Source: Candidatus Nitrosopumilus salarius BD31 (GTDB lineage Archaea; Thermoproteota; Nitrososphaeria; Nitrososphaerales; Nitrosopumilaceae). From it: a stretch of 59,181 bases of DNA. Positions 1-9,994 of this stretch are shown in pieces (within the stretch, counting starts at the first letter, position 1; every line of letters begins with the position of its first letter). The translations under genes were made by a program, and so were the position numbers. The notes below the pieces were generated by a model that had not been told where the DNA came from, ran no database searches, and was given only the letters and a program-made list of their open reading frames with translations. The DNA is taken from positions 1-59,181 of the forward strand of contig NZ_AEXL02000016.1 of NCBI RefSeq assembly GCF_000242875.2, given 5' to 3'.

Positions 1-1
1 T

Positions 2-1705
2 CCTGATAGAACTATAGTTGCTGCAAAAAGAAAAATGGGTTCTGATTATACTTTTAAAATTTTAGATAAGGAATACAAACCTCAACAAATTTCATCATTT
101 ATTCTTCAAAAAATCAAAAAAGACGCTGAGGCATTTATTGGCGAACCTGTAGAAAAAGCAGTAATTACTGTTCCTGCATATTTTGATGATAATCAGCGTC
201 AAGCAACTAAAGATGCTGGAACAATTGCTGGACTTGATGTGGTTAGAATTATCAATGAACCAACAGCTGCATCTTTGGCATTTGGTCTTGATAAAATTAA
301 AGAAGATATGAAAATTCTTGTATTTGATTTTGGTGGAGGAACATTAGATGTCACTATAATGGAAATGGGCGGTGGTGTCTTTGAAGTTCTTAGTACATCT
401 GGTGATACTCAGTTAGGTGGTACAGATATGGATAAAGTTCTAATCGATTATGTTGTAGATGAATTTAAGAAAAAAGAAGGTATTGATCTAACTCAAGATT
501 CAACCGCGATGACTAGAATAAGAGAAGCTTCTGAAAAAGCCAAAATTGAATTATCAACAGTAATGGAAACTGATATTAATTTACCTTTTATTGCACATGA
601 TCCATCTTCAGGTGCAAAAAATCTTGAATTGAGAATTACTAGATCTAAATTAGATGATTTGATAAGACCAATTGTTGAGCGTTGTAAACCTTCTATTCTA
701 AAAGCATTAGAAGATGCAAAATTAACCAACTCTGATATCAAAAAAATAGTTATGGTTGGTGGACCAACAAGAATTCCTTTAGTTAAAAAATTTGTAAGTG
801 AAGTAATTGGTCAACAAACTGAATCCGGAGTAGATCCTATGGAGGCAGTAGCAATGGGAGCTGCAATTCAGGCAGGAATTATTGCTGGAGATGTAAGCAG
901 CGATATTGTTTTGCTTGATGTTACCCCACTTACATTAGGAATCGAAACTTTAGGTGGGGTGAGAGAACCATTAATTGAAAGAAATACGACAATTCCAACT
1001 TCAAAGAGTAAAGTTTTCACAACTGCAGCTGACAATCAAACTGCAGTAACTATTCACATTGTTCAAGGTGAAAGACCTATGGCCACTGATAATGTGTCAT
1101 TAGGAAGCTTTAATCTTACAGATCTACCGCCAGCTCCACGAGGAATTCCACAAATTGAAGTAAAATTTGATATTGATGCTAACGGAATTATCAATGTTAC
1201 AGCTAAAGATCTGGGAACACAAAAAGAGGCAAAAATCACAATTGAATCATCATCCAAATTATCTAAAGATGAAATTGAAAAATTAAAAGAGGATGCAGAA
1301 AAATTCTCTGATGAAGATAAAAAGAAGAAAGAAAAAATTGATCTAAAAAATGAAGCTGAGAGCTATATTTACACTACAGAAAAATTAGTCAATCATGATC
1401 TTAAAGACAAAATTTCTCAAGAACAGGGAATTAAGATCACCGATGCTGTAAAAGAAGTCAAAGAAGTTCTTGATAAAGAGCCATCTGAATTAAAACCTAA
1501 ACTTGAAGCATTACAAACTATGGTTAGTGAAGTTACCACGGAACTTTACAAAAATGCTTCACCACCACCTGGTGCTGAAGGACAACAGGGTGCTGAAGGA
1601 CAACAGGGTGCTGAAGGACAACAGGGTGCTGAAGGACAACAGGGTGCTGAAGGACATAGCCAAACAAATGAATCATCTTCAACTGATGAAACAAAAACCA
1701 ACTAG
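2..1705 (+). CDS. dnaK: Chaperone DnaK (Hsp70), 5' end outside window
   Basis: Cytosolic Hsp70 ATPase that binds unfolded peptides with DnaJ as co-chaperone. The frame is open from base 2, so the gene begins upstream of the window and the first part of the nucleotide-binding domain is missing. Visible Hsp70 signatures are [44 protein letters not shown] and [10 protein letters not shown], followed by the substrate-binding domain ([14 protein letters not shown]) and a helical lid. The C-terminus is a low-complexity tail with five GAEGQQ-type units, then Ser/Thr-rich residues. dnaJ follows 49 bases downstream on the same strand. DnaK in archaea is generally viewed as acquired from bacteria; nothing in the local base use marks it as recent. 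Confidence 0.97.
   Translation, partial: PDRTIVAAKRKMGSDYTFKILDKEYKPQQISSFILQKIKKDAEAFIGEPVEKAVITVPAYFDDNQRQATKDAGTIAGLDVVRIINEPTAASLAFGLDKIKEDMKILVFDFGGGTLDVTIMEMGGGVFEVLSTSGDTQLGGTDMDKVLIDYVVDEFKKKEGIDLTQDSTAMTRIREASEKAKIELSTVMETDINLPFIAHDPSSGAKNLELRITRSKLDDLIRPIVERCKPSILKALEDAKLTNSDIKKIVMVGGPTRIPLVKKFVSEVIGQQTESGVDPMEAVAMGAAIQAGIIAGDVSSDIVLLDVTPLTLGIETLGGVREPLIERNTTIPTSKSKVFTTAADNQTAVTIHIVQGERPMATDNVSLGSFNLTDLPPAPRGIPQIEVKFDIDANGIINVTAKDLGTQKEAKITIESSSKLSKDEIEKLKEDAEKFSDEDKKKKEKIDLKNEAESYIYTTEKLVNHDLKDKISQEQGIKITDAVKEVKEVLDKEPSELKPKLEALQTMVSEVTTELYKNASPPPGAEGQQGAEGQQGAEGQQGAEGQQGAEGHSQTNESSSTDETKTN
1571..1660 (+). repeat. 18-bp tandem repeat in the dnaK C-terminal tail
   Basis: The unit ggtgctgaaggacaacag occurs four times without a change (1571-1588, 1589-1606, 1607-1624, 1625-1642), followed by a fifth copy whose last bases diverge (1643-1660). 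Each unit encodes G-A-E-G-Q-Q. The length is a multiple of three, so gain or loss of a unit keeps the frame. Identity at the DNA level points to recent expansion by slippage. Confidence 0.97.
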
Positions 1706-1754
1706 TTTTCCAGATTCAATCATTTATACTGTAATTATGCTTAAGGAATGATTC

Positions 1755-2807
1755 ATGGCAGCAAAACGAGATTATTATGAAGTTTTGGGCGTCTCTAAAT
1801 CATCTTCAATTGATGAAATTAAACAACAATATAGGAAATTAGCATTAAAATTTCACCCTGATCGTAACAAGTCCTCAGATGCTGGCGAGCATTTCAAAGA
1901 AATTTCTGAAGCATATGCAGTTCTTTCTGATCCTCAGAAAAAACAAATCTATGATCAACATGGTCATGCTGGTGTTGATGACAGATTTACAAGCGAGGAT
2001 ATTTTTCAAGGCGCACGAGGAGCTGGATTTGATTCTATTTTTGAATCAATCTTTGGTCGTGGAGGTGGATTCGGTTTTACTCAACAACGTGGTTCTGATA
2101 TTCTTTATGAAACTACAGTAACATTAGAAGATGTTTTACATGGAAAAAAAATTGAGATTGATCTACAGAAACAAATTCAATGTGATGTTTGTAATGGATC
2201 TGGTTGTAAACCTGGTACTAACAAAAAAACATGTACTACATGTAATGGTCAAGGTCAGGTAAGACAAAGTCGTAATATGGGGTTTGCATCATTTGTAACA
2301 GCTGCACCATGTCCCACCTGTAGAGGTCAAGGATTTAGCATTGAAACACCTTGTAGTGAATGTAAAGGACAAGGAAGGAAAAAAGGTACCAAGAAAGTCT
2401 CTTTTGAAATTCCACCTGGTATTGATTCAGGTGATTATACTGTTCCTGAAGAAGGAAATGAAATTCCTGATGGTTCAAATGGTGATCTAATTGTAAGAAT
2501 TAGGGTTCAACCTCATTCTAAATTCACTAGAGATGGAAAAGATATTTTCTATGATCAGGATGTTTCAATGGTTGATGCAGCATTAGGTAGTGAAATTACT
2601 GTTCCAACCTTGGAAGGTACAGAAAAAATTAAAGTTGATTCTGGTAGCCAACCAAATACTATAATCAAACTAAAGGGAAAGGGAGTTCCGCATATCAATT
2701 ATAGAGGCCGAGGAGATCAATATGTCCGAATTGTGGTAAATATTCCTAAAAAACTCAATAAGCATCAAAAAAATCTTCTAGATGAATTTAAGAAAAGTAG
2801 TGAATGA
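1755..2807 (+). CDS. dnaJ: Co-chaperone DnaJ (type I Hsp40)
   Basis: Stimulates DnaK ATPase and delivers unfolded clients. The 350-residue protein has the full type I layout: a J domain at about residues 5-70 with the HPD motif at 34-36, a Gly/Phe-rich linker (GRGGGFGF), a zinc-finger region with four CxxCxGxG repeats ([32 protein letters not shown]) at about 145-210, and a C-terminal substrate domain. A Shine-Dalgarno-like aaggaatga lies shortly before the ATG, consistent with an internal gene of the dnaK-dnaJ operon. Its stop overlaps the start of the next gene by 4 bases (ATGA). Confidence 0.97.
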   Translation: MAAKRDYYEVLGVSKSSSIDEIKQQYRKLALKFHPDRNKSSDAGEHFKEISEAYAVLSDPQKKQIYDQHGHAGVDDRFTSEDIFQGARGAGFDSIFESIFGRGGGFGFTQQRGSDILYETTVTLEDVLHGKKIEIDLQKQIQCDVCNGSGCKPGTNKKTCTTCNGQGQVRQSRNMGFASFVTAAPCPTCRGQGFSIETPCSECKGQGRKKGTKKVSFEIPPGIDSGDYTVPEEGNEIPDGSNGDLIVRIRVQPHSKFTRDGKDIFYDQDVSMVDAALGSEITVPTLEGTEKIKVDSGSQPNTIIKLKGKGVPHINYRGRGDQYVRIVVNIPKKLNKHQKNLLDEFKKSSE

Positions 2808-3349
2808 TTGATAAAATGAAAATTGCATTAGATGTTGATGGAGTACTTGCTGATGTCATCAAATCTTGGCTTGAGTACAGCAATACAATTAGACCAAAAA
2901 TCTTCAAACATGAGATTACTGACTGGGAATTCTGGAAGAAATTTCAAATAAATCGTTTTGATTTTTATTCAGAGTTAAGTTCTTGTTGGAAAAATTGGAA
3001 TTCAATACCTCCAACTGAAAAAAATTTATCATATGTCACAAAAAGTCTTTCAAATCTAGGCCAAGTAGATATCGTTACTGCAAGAGAAAAATCTACTGAT
3101 TTGTTTGTAAAAAATTGGTTAACTCATCACAACATATCGTATGACAATTATGTCTCTGTAATTGATGGACCTATGAAAGCTGATTTAGATTATGATGTGT
3201 TTATTGATGATTCGCCTCTAAATGCAGCAAAATTTCTTAAACATAACAAAAAAGTAATTCTTTATTCACAACCTTGGAATGAACACATATCTGATGATAA
3301 AATTCATCGAATAAGAAATCTTTCAGAAGTAATAGATAAAATAGATTGA
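2804..3349 (+). CDS. HAD-family 5'-nucleotidase-like phosphatase
   Basis: A 181-residue HAD-superfamily protein. The N-terminal motif LDVDGVLAD supplies the nucleophile and acid aspartates. VTAREK matches motif II, K161-region lysine follows, and FIDDSP matches the acidic motif III/IV. This layout resembles the small 5'(3')-deoxyribonucleotidase (NT5C/YqfW) group, which dephosphorylates nucleoside monophosphates; the substrate here is an inference. The ATG at 2804 overlaps the dnaJ stop by 4 bases; an internal ATG at 2816 is a plausible alternative that would start directly at MKIALDVDG. Translational coupling suggests it is co-transcribed with dnaK-dnaJ. It abuts a convergent small gene. Confidence 0.8.
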   Translation: MIDKMKIALDVDGVLADVIKSWLEYSNTIRPKIFKHEITDWEFWKKFQINRFDFYSELSSCWKNWNSIPPTEKNLSYVTKSLSNLGQVDIVTAREKSTDLFVKNWLTHHNISYDNYVSVIDGPMKADLDYDVFIDDSPLNAAKFLKHNKKVILYSQPWNEHISDDKIHRIRNLSEVIDKID

Positions 3350-3514
3350 TTAATCTTTTACAAATTTTCTGATATTTACCTGATGTCCATTTTTAATATG
3401 AGTTGAATGAGTTGTTTTTAATAACTCATTTATTTTTTCATCATTGTAGAATTTAATATTGTAACGTCCAATTACTTTTTTACAATTTTGACAATATACT
3501 TCTTTAAATTCCAT
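3350..3514 (-). CDS. Small Cys-pair protein, 54 aa, unknown function
   Basis: A 54-residue reading frame from ATG at 3514 to TAA ending exactly next to the stop of the convergent HAD gene. It begins MEFKEVYCQNCKK, giving one CxxC pair, and contains three histidines (residues 36, 39 and 44) that could complete a metal site. It is basic and ends FVKD. No family is recognised. Support comes from a clean ATG, tight packing against both neighbours and a protein-like composition; it could still be a chance frame in AT-rich DNA. Confidence 0.6.
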   Translation of the reverse strand: MEFKEVYCQNCKKVIGRYNIKFYNDEKINELLKTTHSTHIKNGHQVNIRKFVKD

Positions 3515-3589
3515 TTTTTTACTTGATTATTCTGTAATTAGTTTAGAGTATAATAAAGAAACTTATTCTAGATTTCAAAAATTTACAAT

Positions 3590-3674
3590 GCGGGAGTCGC
3601 CCAGCCTGGTCAACGGCGTAAGGTTCAGATCCTTATCTTCTAGGAGTTCGTGGGTTCAAATCCCACTTCCCGCA
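3590..3674 (+). tRNA. tRNA-Leu (anticodon CAG)
   Basis: An 85-nt tRNA. The acceptor arms gcgggag and ttcccgc pair with one G-U, and the discriminator is A. The D arm contains gcctggtcaac. The anticodon arm is taagg-ttcagat-cctta, so the anticodon is CAG and reads CUG. A long class II variable arm follows, then a T arm gtggg-ttcaaat-cccac. The 3' CCA is not encoded. No intron is seen. It sits between two minus-strand genes, so it has its own promoter; a TATA-like tataataa lies about 35-40 bases upstream. Confidence 0.95.
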
Positions 3675-3680
3675 TTATAA

Positions 3681-5588
3681 TTAGATACTTTCTAACTTCT
3701 TTTTGATATTTTTTAAAAGAAGATCATTTATTATCTCACCAGAAACTTTGCCCCTTAGTTCTTTCATGGCAATTCCCATCAATGGTCCTATTGATCTTTC
3801 TTTTTGATTTTTAATAATTTCATGATTCTTTTCTACTATATTTTCAATAATTTTCTCTAATTCTGCTTTATCTACAGCCTCAATCGAAGTGTTTTTCAAT
3901 GCTTCTTCAGTGGTTTTTGATTTACCAGACATAATATTTTCAAATATTATCTCAATTGACTCTTTGGCTATTTTTCCATCTTCTAATAATTCAAATGTTC
4001 TGATAATCTCATCATTTTTTAACAAGTCTGAATCTAATCCACTTCTTTCCAAATTTGTAATTGTAGAGCATAGAATTGATGCAACAAAAGTAGGATTGTT
4101 TTTAGTTTTCTCTACTATGTTTTCAAATAATTCAATGTATCTAGAATCAAAAATTTGTTCTGCAAGTTGTGGATTAATTTTATACTTTGTTTGTAATTCC
4201 TTAATAGATTCATCCCAAGATTTTGGTATGTTTTTTTGTATTTCTTCTAATTCATTTTTTGTAATTATGATTGGTGGAATATCTGTTTCAGGATACATTC
4301 TTGCTGCACCTGGTCTTGGTCTCAGAAATTTTGTTTCGCCTGCTTGAGTAGCTAATCGTGTATCAATGGGTATGCCTTCATTTTTGATATATTCAATTCT
4401 TAGAATTATTTGGTTTATCACCGTGAATATTTTTTCCTCCGGTGCAGCTAAAATCAAATATGCATCACTGTCATAAATTTTCAAGTTTTCTTTTAAGATT
4501 CCTATGTCTGATTCTTCTACTCCATAATTTGGTAATTCATCTGAATGAAAAACTCCTCCTATTCCAAAAAATCGTACCAGTTCTGCTACTTCTTTTCCTA
4601 ATCGTATGCCTTCATATGGCGAATATCCGAAAATTCCTGCCAAATTTCTAAAGGATATGGCAAAAATTTTTTGATTTTGTTTTATAGCCTTTTGAATAAT
4701 TTTTGATTTGCATTTTGAAAATAATTCAGTAATGTCTTTTTTATCTGATTCATCATTATATCTCCAATTTTTTTCATTTAATTTTTTTGAGATTAATAGT
4801 AATCCGTGCTGTCTTTTTGCTTCATATTCTACCACTTTTTCTAATTGATCTAATTGTTGTACTCCTTTCACTTCAATTACTACCCCCCCTTCTTTAATTG
4901 AAACATTGACATCTTGTCTAATGGAGCCTAAACCCCTCCTTACTTTTTTTGTAGTTCGCAAAATTCTTCCTAAAGATAAAGCAATTTTTTTAATTTGATC
5001 TGATTCCACTTCAAAAGGATCTGTTGCAATTTCAACTAGTGGGACTCCTAGACGTTCTAATCCATACTTTCTTACAGAACCTTCATCACCTAATATTTTT
5101 GCAGCATCTTCTTCGAGGCAAATTGATTGAATCCCGATCTTTGTTTCTCCAACCTCGTAGAATCCACCTTGTGAAATTAACATTGTTCGTTGAAATCCAG
5201 TCGTATTGGAACCGTCAATTACCGTTTTTCTCATGGGGTAGATTTCACTGAAAATATTTGATTTTAATATGGATGAAATAATTAAAGCAATTTTTCTTGC
5301 ATCATTATCTAATTCATGTGGTGGTTCTTCATCTTGTTCTACTAGACAACTACTCTCTGGATTTGCATAATACATTATGGTTTTTGATTTTGTACTCTCA
5401 AATAATGCTGCAGGATCAAATTCACCTAATTCACTTTTAGACGCTCGTAATTTTCTCTGGAATTTTATTGTGTATTCATCTGATTCTATAGGTTTACAAT
5501 TACAAAATAATTTTTTATTTGTTGCAAGCTGTTGATGAATCTCTAATCCAACTTTAACGCCTAAATCTTTGATCGAAAATTCTTTCAT
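3681..5588 (-). CDS. gatE: Glu-tRNA(Gln) amidotransferase subunit E
   Basis: Subunit of the archaea-specific GatDE enzyme, which amidates Glu-tRNA(Gln) to Gln-tRNA(Gln). The 635-residue protein starts with the GatB/E catalytic cradle (VGLEIHQQLATNKKLFCNC), carries the AspRS-like insertion that distinguishes GatE from GatB (around RFFGIGGVFHSDELPNYGV), and ends with a YqeY-like helical tail that contacts tRNA. gatD is 12 bases upstream on the same strand, so the two subunits form an operon. The length is normal for the family and no key segment is missing. Confidence 0.96.
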   Translation of the reverse strand: MKEFSIKDLGVKVGLEIHQQLATNKKLFCNCKPIESDEYTIKFQRKLRASKSELGEFDPAALFESTKSKTIMYYANPESSCLVEQDEEPPHELDNDARKIALIISSILKSNIFSEIYPMRKTVIDGSNTTGFQRTMLISQGGFYEVGETKIGIQSICLEEDAAKILGDEGSVRKYGLERLGVPLVEIATDPFEVESDQIKKIALSLGRILRTTKKVRRGLGSIRQDVNVSIKEGGVVIEVKGVQQLDQLEKVVEYEAKRQHGLLLISKKLNEKNWRYNDESDKKDITELFSKCKSKIIQKAIKQNQKIFAISFRNLAGIFGYSPYEGIRLGKEVAELVRFFGIGGVFHSDELPNYGVEESDIGILKENLKIYDSDAYLILAAPEEKIFTVINQIILRIEYIKNEGIPIDTRLATQAGETKFLRPRPGAARMYPETDIPPIIITKNELEEIQKNIPKSWDESIKELQTKYKINPQLAEQIFDSRYIELFENIVEKTKNNPTFVASILCSTITNLERSGLDSDLLKNDEIIRTFELLEDGKIAKESIEIIFENIMSGKSKTTEEALKNTSIEAVDKAELEKIIENIVEKNHEIIKNQKERSIGPLMGIAMKELRGKVSGEIINDLLLKNIKKKLESI

Positions 5589-5600
5589 CGTTAATCCTAA

Positions 5601-6890
5601 TTACGTTGAAAACTCGGATGCTATTTTATTTAGCATAATTTCTTTAATCTCGTTACTATTTTCACTATTCCCAGTTGCCCACATTGCCTTAACTAATGCA
5701 ATCTCTGGAATCATATCTTCTAGAGGAATTATTCCTAAATTCAGTAGATCTCTTCCACTTTCATAAACTGTCATTCTAACCCTTCCATCAATACATTGTG
5801 AGGTCATTCCCATAAAGATGCCTCTTTCATTAGCAATTTTTATCATTGGATACATATTTTTTCCAACATGTCCTAACCCTGTACCTTCAAAAATTATTGC
5901 TTTGTATCCTGAATCTATTATTGTTTTTAACATGTTGGGATCATATCCTGGGTGATATTTTACTAGGGCAACTTTTTGATTTAATTTAATTTTATGTTTA
6001 TATTCTTTAATTGTAAAAAAATCATTTTTCATATTTCTATGAATTTCATTATTGTAAATCATAAATGCTGGATTATTACCAATTGTTTGAAAAGCTCCTC
6101 TTTTACTTGTATGGTTTTTTCTAACTCTAGTTCCAATATGACATGCAATAGTTTCATCATTTTCGTCTTGGTGCATTACTACATAGATTCCGTTTGTCTT
6201 ACACTCCACAAGAAATTTTACTGCTCCGATTAAATTTAGAGCTGCATCTGATGAAGCACGATCTGATGATCTTTGTGAGCCGACTAATGCGATAGGTAAT
6301 GGAAAACCTGCAAGTGAAAAAGATAGAAATGCTGATGTATAATGCATTGTATCTGTTCCATGAGCAACAATGATTCCTGAATAATCTGATTTAGAATAAT
6401 CATTGATATTTTCGGCTATCTTTAACCAATGTTCTGGCATTATGTTTTCAGAATATTCTGAAAATAATACTTTTGCATCAATATTTGCAATTTTTGCAAG
6501 CTCCGGAACTGATGAATTTAATTCCTCTGCCGTTAAAACTGGTGTGACTGCACCTGTTCTATAATCAATCTTACTTGCAATTGTTCCTCCTGTAGATAAT
6601 AGTAAAATTTTCGGCAATCCTTCAACTTGTTTTGCCTCTTCGATTTTTTCAATTATTTTTTCTGCGGATTTTATTTTTTCAATACTTGTAATATTTTCAA
6701 TTTCTAAGCCAATGTTGTAACCACTTCTCAATTTTAAAACAATGTGTTTGTCATCACTATGTTCGTATCTGGGCATAATGATGCCTGAGTAAGTAAGATC
6801 TGCTAATATTTTGACGGAATCTCCTACTGAAATCTGCTTTGACTTTAAAAATTCTAATGAATTTCCTTGATATCCTGTATATTCTGACAT
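5601..6890 (-). CDS. gatD: Glu-tRNA(Gln) amidotransferase subunit D
   Basis: Glutaminase subunit of GatDE that releases ammonia for the transamidation. The 429-residue protein has a short N-terminal beta domain (residues 1-90) typical of GatD and absent in plain asparaginases. An L-asparaginase-type domain follows, with STGGTIAS (catalytic Thr at about 103) and AHGTDTMHYTSAF (Thr-Asp pair at about 179-180). It is the first gene of gatD-gatE. Only 32 bases separate it from cdc48 upstream on the same strand, so all three may be transcribed together. Confidence 0.96.
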   Translation of the reverse strand: MSEYTGYQGNSLEFLKSKQISVGDSVKILADLTYSGIIMPRYEHSDDKHIVLKLRSGYNIGLEIENITSIEKIKSAEKIIEKIEEAKQVEGLPKILLLSTGGTIASKIDYRTGAVTPVLTAEELNSSVPELAKIANIDAKVLFSEYSENIMPEHWLKIAENINDYSKSDYSGIIVAHGTDTMHYTSAFLSFSLAGFPLPIALVGSQRSSDRASSDAALNLIGAVKFLVECKTNGIYVVMHQDENDETIACHIGTRVRKNHTSKRGAFQTIGNNPAFMIYNNEIHRNMKNDFFTIKEYKHKIKLNQKVALVKYHPGYDPNMLKTIIDSGYKAIIFEGTGLGHVGKNMYPMIKIANERGIFMGMTSQCIDGRVRMTVYESGRDLLNLGIIPLEDMIPEIALVKAMWATGNSENSNEIKEIMLNKIASEFST

Positions 6891-6922
6891 TTAGGAAGAT
6901 TAGATTTGTTATTTAATTAAAA

Positions 6923-9109
6923 CTACCTGTAGTAGGAAGCTACTAATTTTTCGCCTAACTTGAGGTCTTTTTGTTCTCTTACTTTCTTTACTGCTTCCTC
7001 AAAGTGTTTCATAGTTACTTTTGCATCCATACTGTTTTTCTCAATATCTTTGACATCCGGATGTGAATCTAAGAATTCATGAATTACTATTGATACTGCA
7101 GTATTTGCAATGGATGCTGTATCAGCTCCACTTAGACCATCTGTTAATTCAGCAATTTTATCAATATCTACACGCTGTGGATCGTTTTCATCAATATTTG
7201 TTGGTATTTTTGCAGCGTTAATTTTCAAGATACTCTTTCTACTTTCTTTATCTGGAAGCGGAATCTGAATAATCTTATCAAATCTTCCAGGTCTTAGTAA
7301 TGCAGGATCAATCATATCTGCTCTGTTTGTTGCAGCCAAAACTATGACTCCGTGCATATTTTCCATCCCGTCCAATTCTGTAAGTAATTGGCTGACAACT
7401 CTTTCAGTAACTGCTGTTTCTCCACCTGCTCCCCTAATTGGTGCAATTGAATCAATTTCATCAAAGAATACTACACATGGAGCTGATTGACGTGCTCTCT
7501 TGAAAATCTCTCTTATTCCTCTTTCTGATTCACCAACCCATTTTGACAAAAGTTCAGGTCCTCTCACTGATACGAAGTTTGCTTCACTTTGTGTAGCTAC
7601 TGCTTTTGCAAGTAGTGTTTTTCCTGTACCACTTGGGCCATGAAGTAATATTCCTCTTGGCATTTTATGTCCTAGTTTATCATACAGTCCTGGATATTTC
7701 ATTGGCCATTCAACAGCCTCTTGTAATTCTCGTTTAACATCTTCTAAACCTCCAACATCTTCCCACTTTACGTCTGGGTTCTCAATGAAAACTTCTCTCA
7801 TTCCAGATGGAGTTACCTCAATCAATGCTTTCTGGAAATCTTCATGATTAACAATTAATTTATCCAAAGTTTCAGGAGGAAGTTTTTCTTCTTCCAAATT
7901 TAGAACCGGTAATAATCTTCTCAAACACTTCATTGCAGCCTCTTTACAAAGATATTCCAAGTCTGCACCCACATATCCATGACTAACTGCTGAGATTTTT
8001 TCAATGTCTACATCATCTGACAATGGCATATTTCTACTATGAATTGAAAGAATGTCTTTTCTTCCTTTCTTATCTGGAACTTTAATCTCAATTTCTCTAT
8101 CAAATCTTCCAGGTCTTCTAAGTGCAGGATCTATGGCATTTGGTCTGTTTGTTGCTGCAATTACAATTACTTTTCCCCTTGCTTCCAATCCATCCATTAA
8201 TGATAACATTTGTGAAACTACTCTTCTTTCTACTTCCCCTGTTACTTCTTCTCTCTTTGGCGCAATAGAATCAATTTCATCTACAAAAATAATTGATGGA
8301 GCTTTTTCTCTAGCTTCTTTGAAAATTTCTCTTAATCTTGCTTCACTTTCACCATAAAACTTACTCATAATTTCTGGACCTGATATGCTGATGAAATGAG
8401 CTTGACTTTCATTTGCTACTGCTTTTGCAAGTAATGTTTTTCCTGTTCCTGGAGGTCCATACAACAAAACACCCTTTGGCGCTTCAATACCTAACTTTTC
8501 AAAAATTTCTGGATGTCTTAATGGAAGCTCAATCATTTCTCTGACTTTCTTAATCTCATTTGATATTCCACCGATATCCTCATAGGTCACTTGTGGAACT
8601 CCACGTAGAGTCTCCCCTTTTTCTGCAATATGGAAAACAGTTTTTTGAGTTACTAGTACTGCATCAGCTGAAGGTGTTACTCCTATTACTTGAAAAGTCA
8701 AACGTCCACCGAAATATGGGACCATTACATTATCTCCTTTTATCAAAGGAACGCTTTCTAAAGCATCTGCAAGATATCTTTCATCTATAGGAGGTATTGC
8801 CTCTAATGGTGCAACTACCACTTTTTCTGCAGCTACTGCTTTTATTTTTCTAACTGAAATTGTATCGCCAATTGCAATTCCTGAGTTATTTCTTCCTAGT
8901 CCGTCAATTCTGATAATCCCTTTTCCTTCATCTGATGGATATAGAGGAAGACATTTTGCAACTGTTCTTCGTTTACCCTTAATTTCTATTACATCACCTG
9001 TAGATGCATTTAATGTGTCCATAGAATCATAATCAATTCTTGCTACTCCTCTTCCAACATCTCTTGTATATGCTTCAAGAACTTTGAGAGAAAGAGCATT
9101 TTGACTCAT
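6923..9109 (-). CDS. cdc48: Cdc48/VAT-type AAA+ ATPase
   Basis: Unfoldase of the p97/VCP/VAT family. The 728-residue protein has a Cdc48 N domain (1-180), a D1 ring with GPPGTGKT at 218-225 and IIFVDEID near 273-280, and a D2 ring with GPSGTGKT at 491-498 and VVFFDEID at 546-553. Both rings keep second-region-of-homology arginines (RRPGRFD and LRPGRFD). The protein ends in YYR, which fits the HbYX motif used to dock on the 20S proteasome. The Walker A of D2 has Ser in place of the usual second Pro. A TATA box about 22-30 bases upstream suggests a leaderless transcript. Confidence 0.95.
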   Translation of the reverse strand: MSQNALSLKVLEAYTRDVGRGVARIDYDSMDTLNASTGDVIEIKGKRRTVAKCLPLYPSDEGKGIIRIDGLGRNNSGIAIGDTISVRKIKAVAAEKVVVAPLEAIPPIDERYLADALESVPLIKGDNVMVPYFGGRLTFQVIGVTPSADAVLVTQKTVFHIAEKGETLRGVPQVTYEDIGGISNEIKKVREMIELPLRHPEIFEKLGIEAPKGVLLYGPPGTGKTLLAKAVANESQAHFISISGPEIMSKFYGESEARLREIFKEAREKAPSIIFVDEIDSIAPKREEVTGEVERRVVSQMLSLMDGLEARGKVIVIAATNRPNAIDPALRRPGRFDREIEIKVPDKKGRKDILSIHSRNMPLSDDVDIEKISAVSHGYVGADLEYLCKEAAMKCLRRLLPVLNLEEEKLPPETLDKLIVNHEDFQKALIEVTPSGMREVFIENPDVKWEDVGGLEDVKRELQEAVEWPMKYPGLYDKLGHKMPRGILLHGPSGTGKTLLAKAVATQSEANFVSVRGPELLSKWVGESERGIREIFKRARQSAPCVVFFDEIDSIAPIRGAGGETAVTERVVSQLLTELDGMENMHGVIVLAATNRADMIDPALLRPGRFDKIIQIPLPDKESRKSILKINAAKIPTNIDENDPQRVDIDKIAELTDGLSGADTASIANTAVSIVIHEFLDSHPDVKDIEKNSMDAKVTMKHFEEAVKKVREQKDLKLGEKLVASYYR

Positions 9110-9130
9110 AAATAAAACCCCTCACTCTAA

Positions 9131-9140
9131 TTTTTATACC
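9131..9140 (-). promoter_or_regulatory. Putative TATA box of cdc48
   Basis: On the minus strand this reads ggtataaaaa and ends 22 bases before the ATG at 9109, the right distance for an archaeal box A with transcription starting at or next to the start codon. Assigned by position and sequence only. Confidence 0.6.
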
Positions 9141-9141
9141 T

Positions 9142-9178
9142 TTGTGGTAATTTCTCGAAATTACAAAGAATACCACAA
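9142..9178. promoter_or_regulatory. Nested inverted repeat between cdc48 and rpl2
   Basis: The outer arms ttgtggta (9142-9149) and taccacaa (9171-9178) are exact inverted repeats. A second exact pair, gtaatttc (9147-9154) and gaaattac (9157-9164), overlaps the left outer arm. The element sits between the two divergent TATA boxes, where an operator could act on both genes. No regulator family is recognised. Confidence 0.55.
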
Positions 9179-9188
9179 GCTTAAAATC
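9179..9188 (+). promoter_or_regulatory. Putative TATA box of rpl2
   Basis: gcttaaaatc lies 24-34 bases before the TTG start of rpl2. This spacing fits an archaeal box A with a leaderless or nearly leaderless transcript. It is a weaker TATA match than the one for cdc48. Confidence 0.4.
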
Positions 9189-9212
9189 CTCTTTACGTAG
9201 GAAACGATCAAC

Positions 9213-9947
9213 TTGGGTAAGAGACCATTAGTTCGAAGACGAGGCCGAGGAGGACATCAATTTAGATCTACATCTACTGGTAAAGTAGGCTCAAAAGCAA
9301 ATTATCCTCGTTTTCCACTAGCAGAACAACATGAAGGTGAAATTATCGATCTAGTTCATGAACGTGGTAGAGAAGCACCATTAGCAAAAATCAGATTTGA
9401 AAATGGTTCTGTTTCATTTGTTCCAGCAATACTTGGTGCTAAAGTGGGTGAAGTTTTACAATTTGGATTAAAATCAACAATAGAAAATGGAAATGTAATT
9501 AGTATTCAAAATATTCCTGATGGTACAATTGTATGTAATATTGAGAAGCACTTTGGAGATGGTGGTGCTATTGTTAAATCTGCAGGTACTAATGCTACAG
9601 TCTTCTCTCATGGTGATGATGGTGTTACTGTCAAACTACCTTCTGGTAAATTTGCTACATTAAACCCAAAAAATAGAGCGATGATTGGCACTCTTGCTGG
9701 TGGTGGGGCTACTGAAAGATTTTTTATGAGTGCAGGTAACAAATGGCGTAGTTTTAGAGCTAAAGGAAAGAAATATCCAATTGTTAGAGGTGTTGCTCAA
9801 GCAGCTTATGTTCATCCACACGGTGGTGGTCGTCACCAACACGTTGGACAAAGTTCAACAGTTTCTAGAGATGCACCTCCTGGTGCAAAGGTAGGTAGTA
9901 TTGCTGCCAGAAAGACTGGTAGAGCTAGAATTAAAGAAAGAAAGTAG
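9213..9947 (+). CDS. rpl2: 50S ribosomal protein L2 (uL2)
   Basis: Large-subunit protein next to the peptidyl transferase centre. The 244-residue sequence begins MGKRPLVRRRGRGGHQFRS, has the archaeal/eukaryotic L2 core (NPKNRAMIGTLAGGGATERF) and the conserved C-terminal VAQAAYVHPHGGGRHQH segment that approaches the catalytic centre. The start is TTG, chosen because it gives the family's normal N-terminus and lies at leaderless distance from a TATA-like box. Here L2 stands outside the large S10 ribosomal operon, with acylphosphatase 47 bases downstream. Confidence 0.96.
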   Translation: MGKRPLVRRRGRGGHQFRSTSTGKVGSKANYPRFPLAEQHEGEIIDLVHERGREAPLAKIRFENGSVSFVPAILGAKVGEVLQFGLKSTIENGNVISIQNIPDGTIVCNIEKHFGDGGAIVKSAGTNATVFSHGDDGVTVKLPSGKFATLNPKNRAMIGTLAGGGATERFFMSAGNKWRSFRAKGKKYPIVRGVAQAAYVHPHGGGRHQHVGQSSTVSRDAPPGAKVGSIAARKTGRARIKERK

Positions 9948-9994
9948 TTCTTTTAGGCTAAAATTGATTAATACCTTTTAGAAAAATAACTTTA

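Noticed and set aside
493-741. Minus-strand frame inside dnaK
   Set aside because: Antisense shadow of a strongly conserved gene, without known motifs.
1503-1751. Plus-strand frame over the dnaK repeat giving repeated VLKDNR
   Set aside because: Out-of-frame reading of the 18-bp repeat; dnaK itself explains the sequence.
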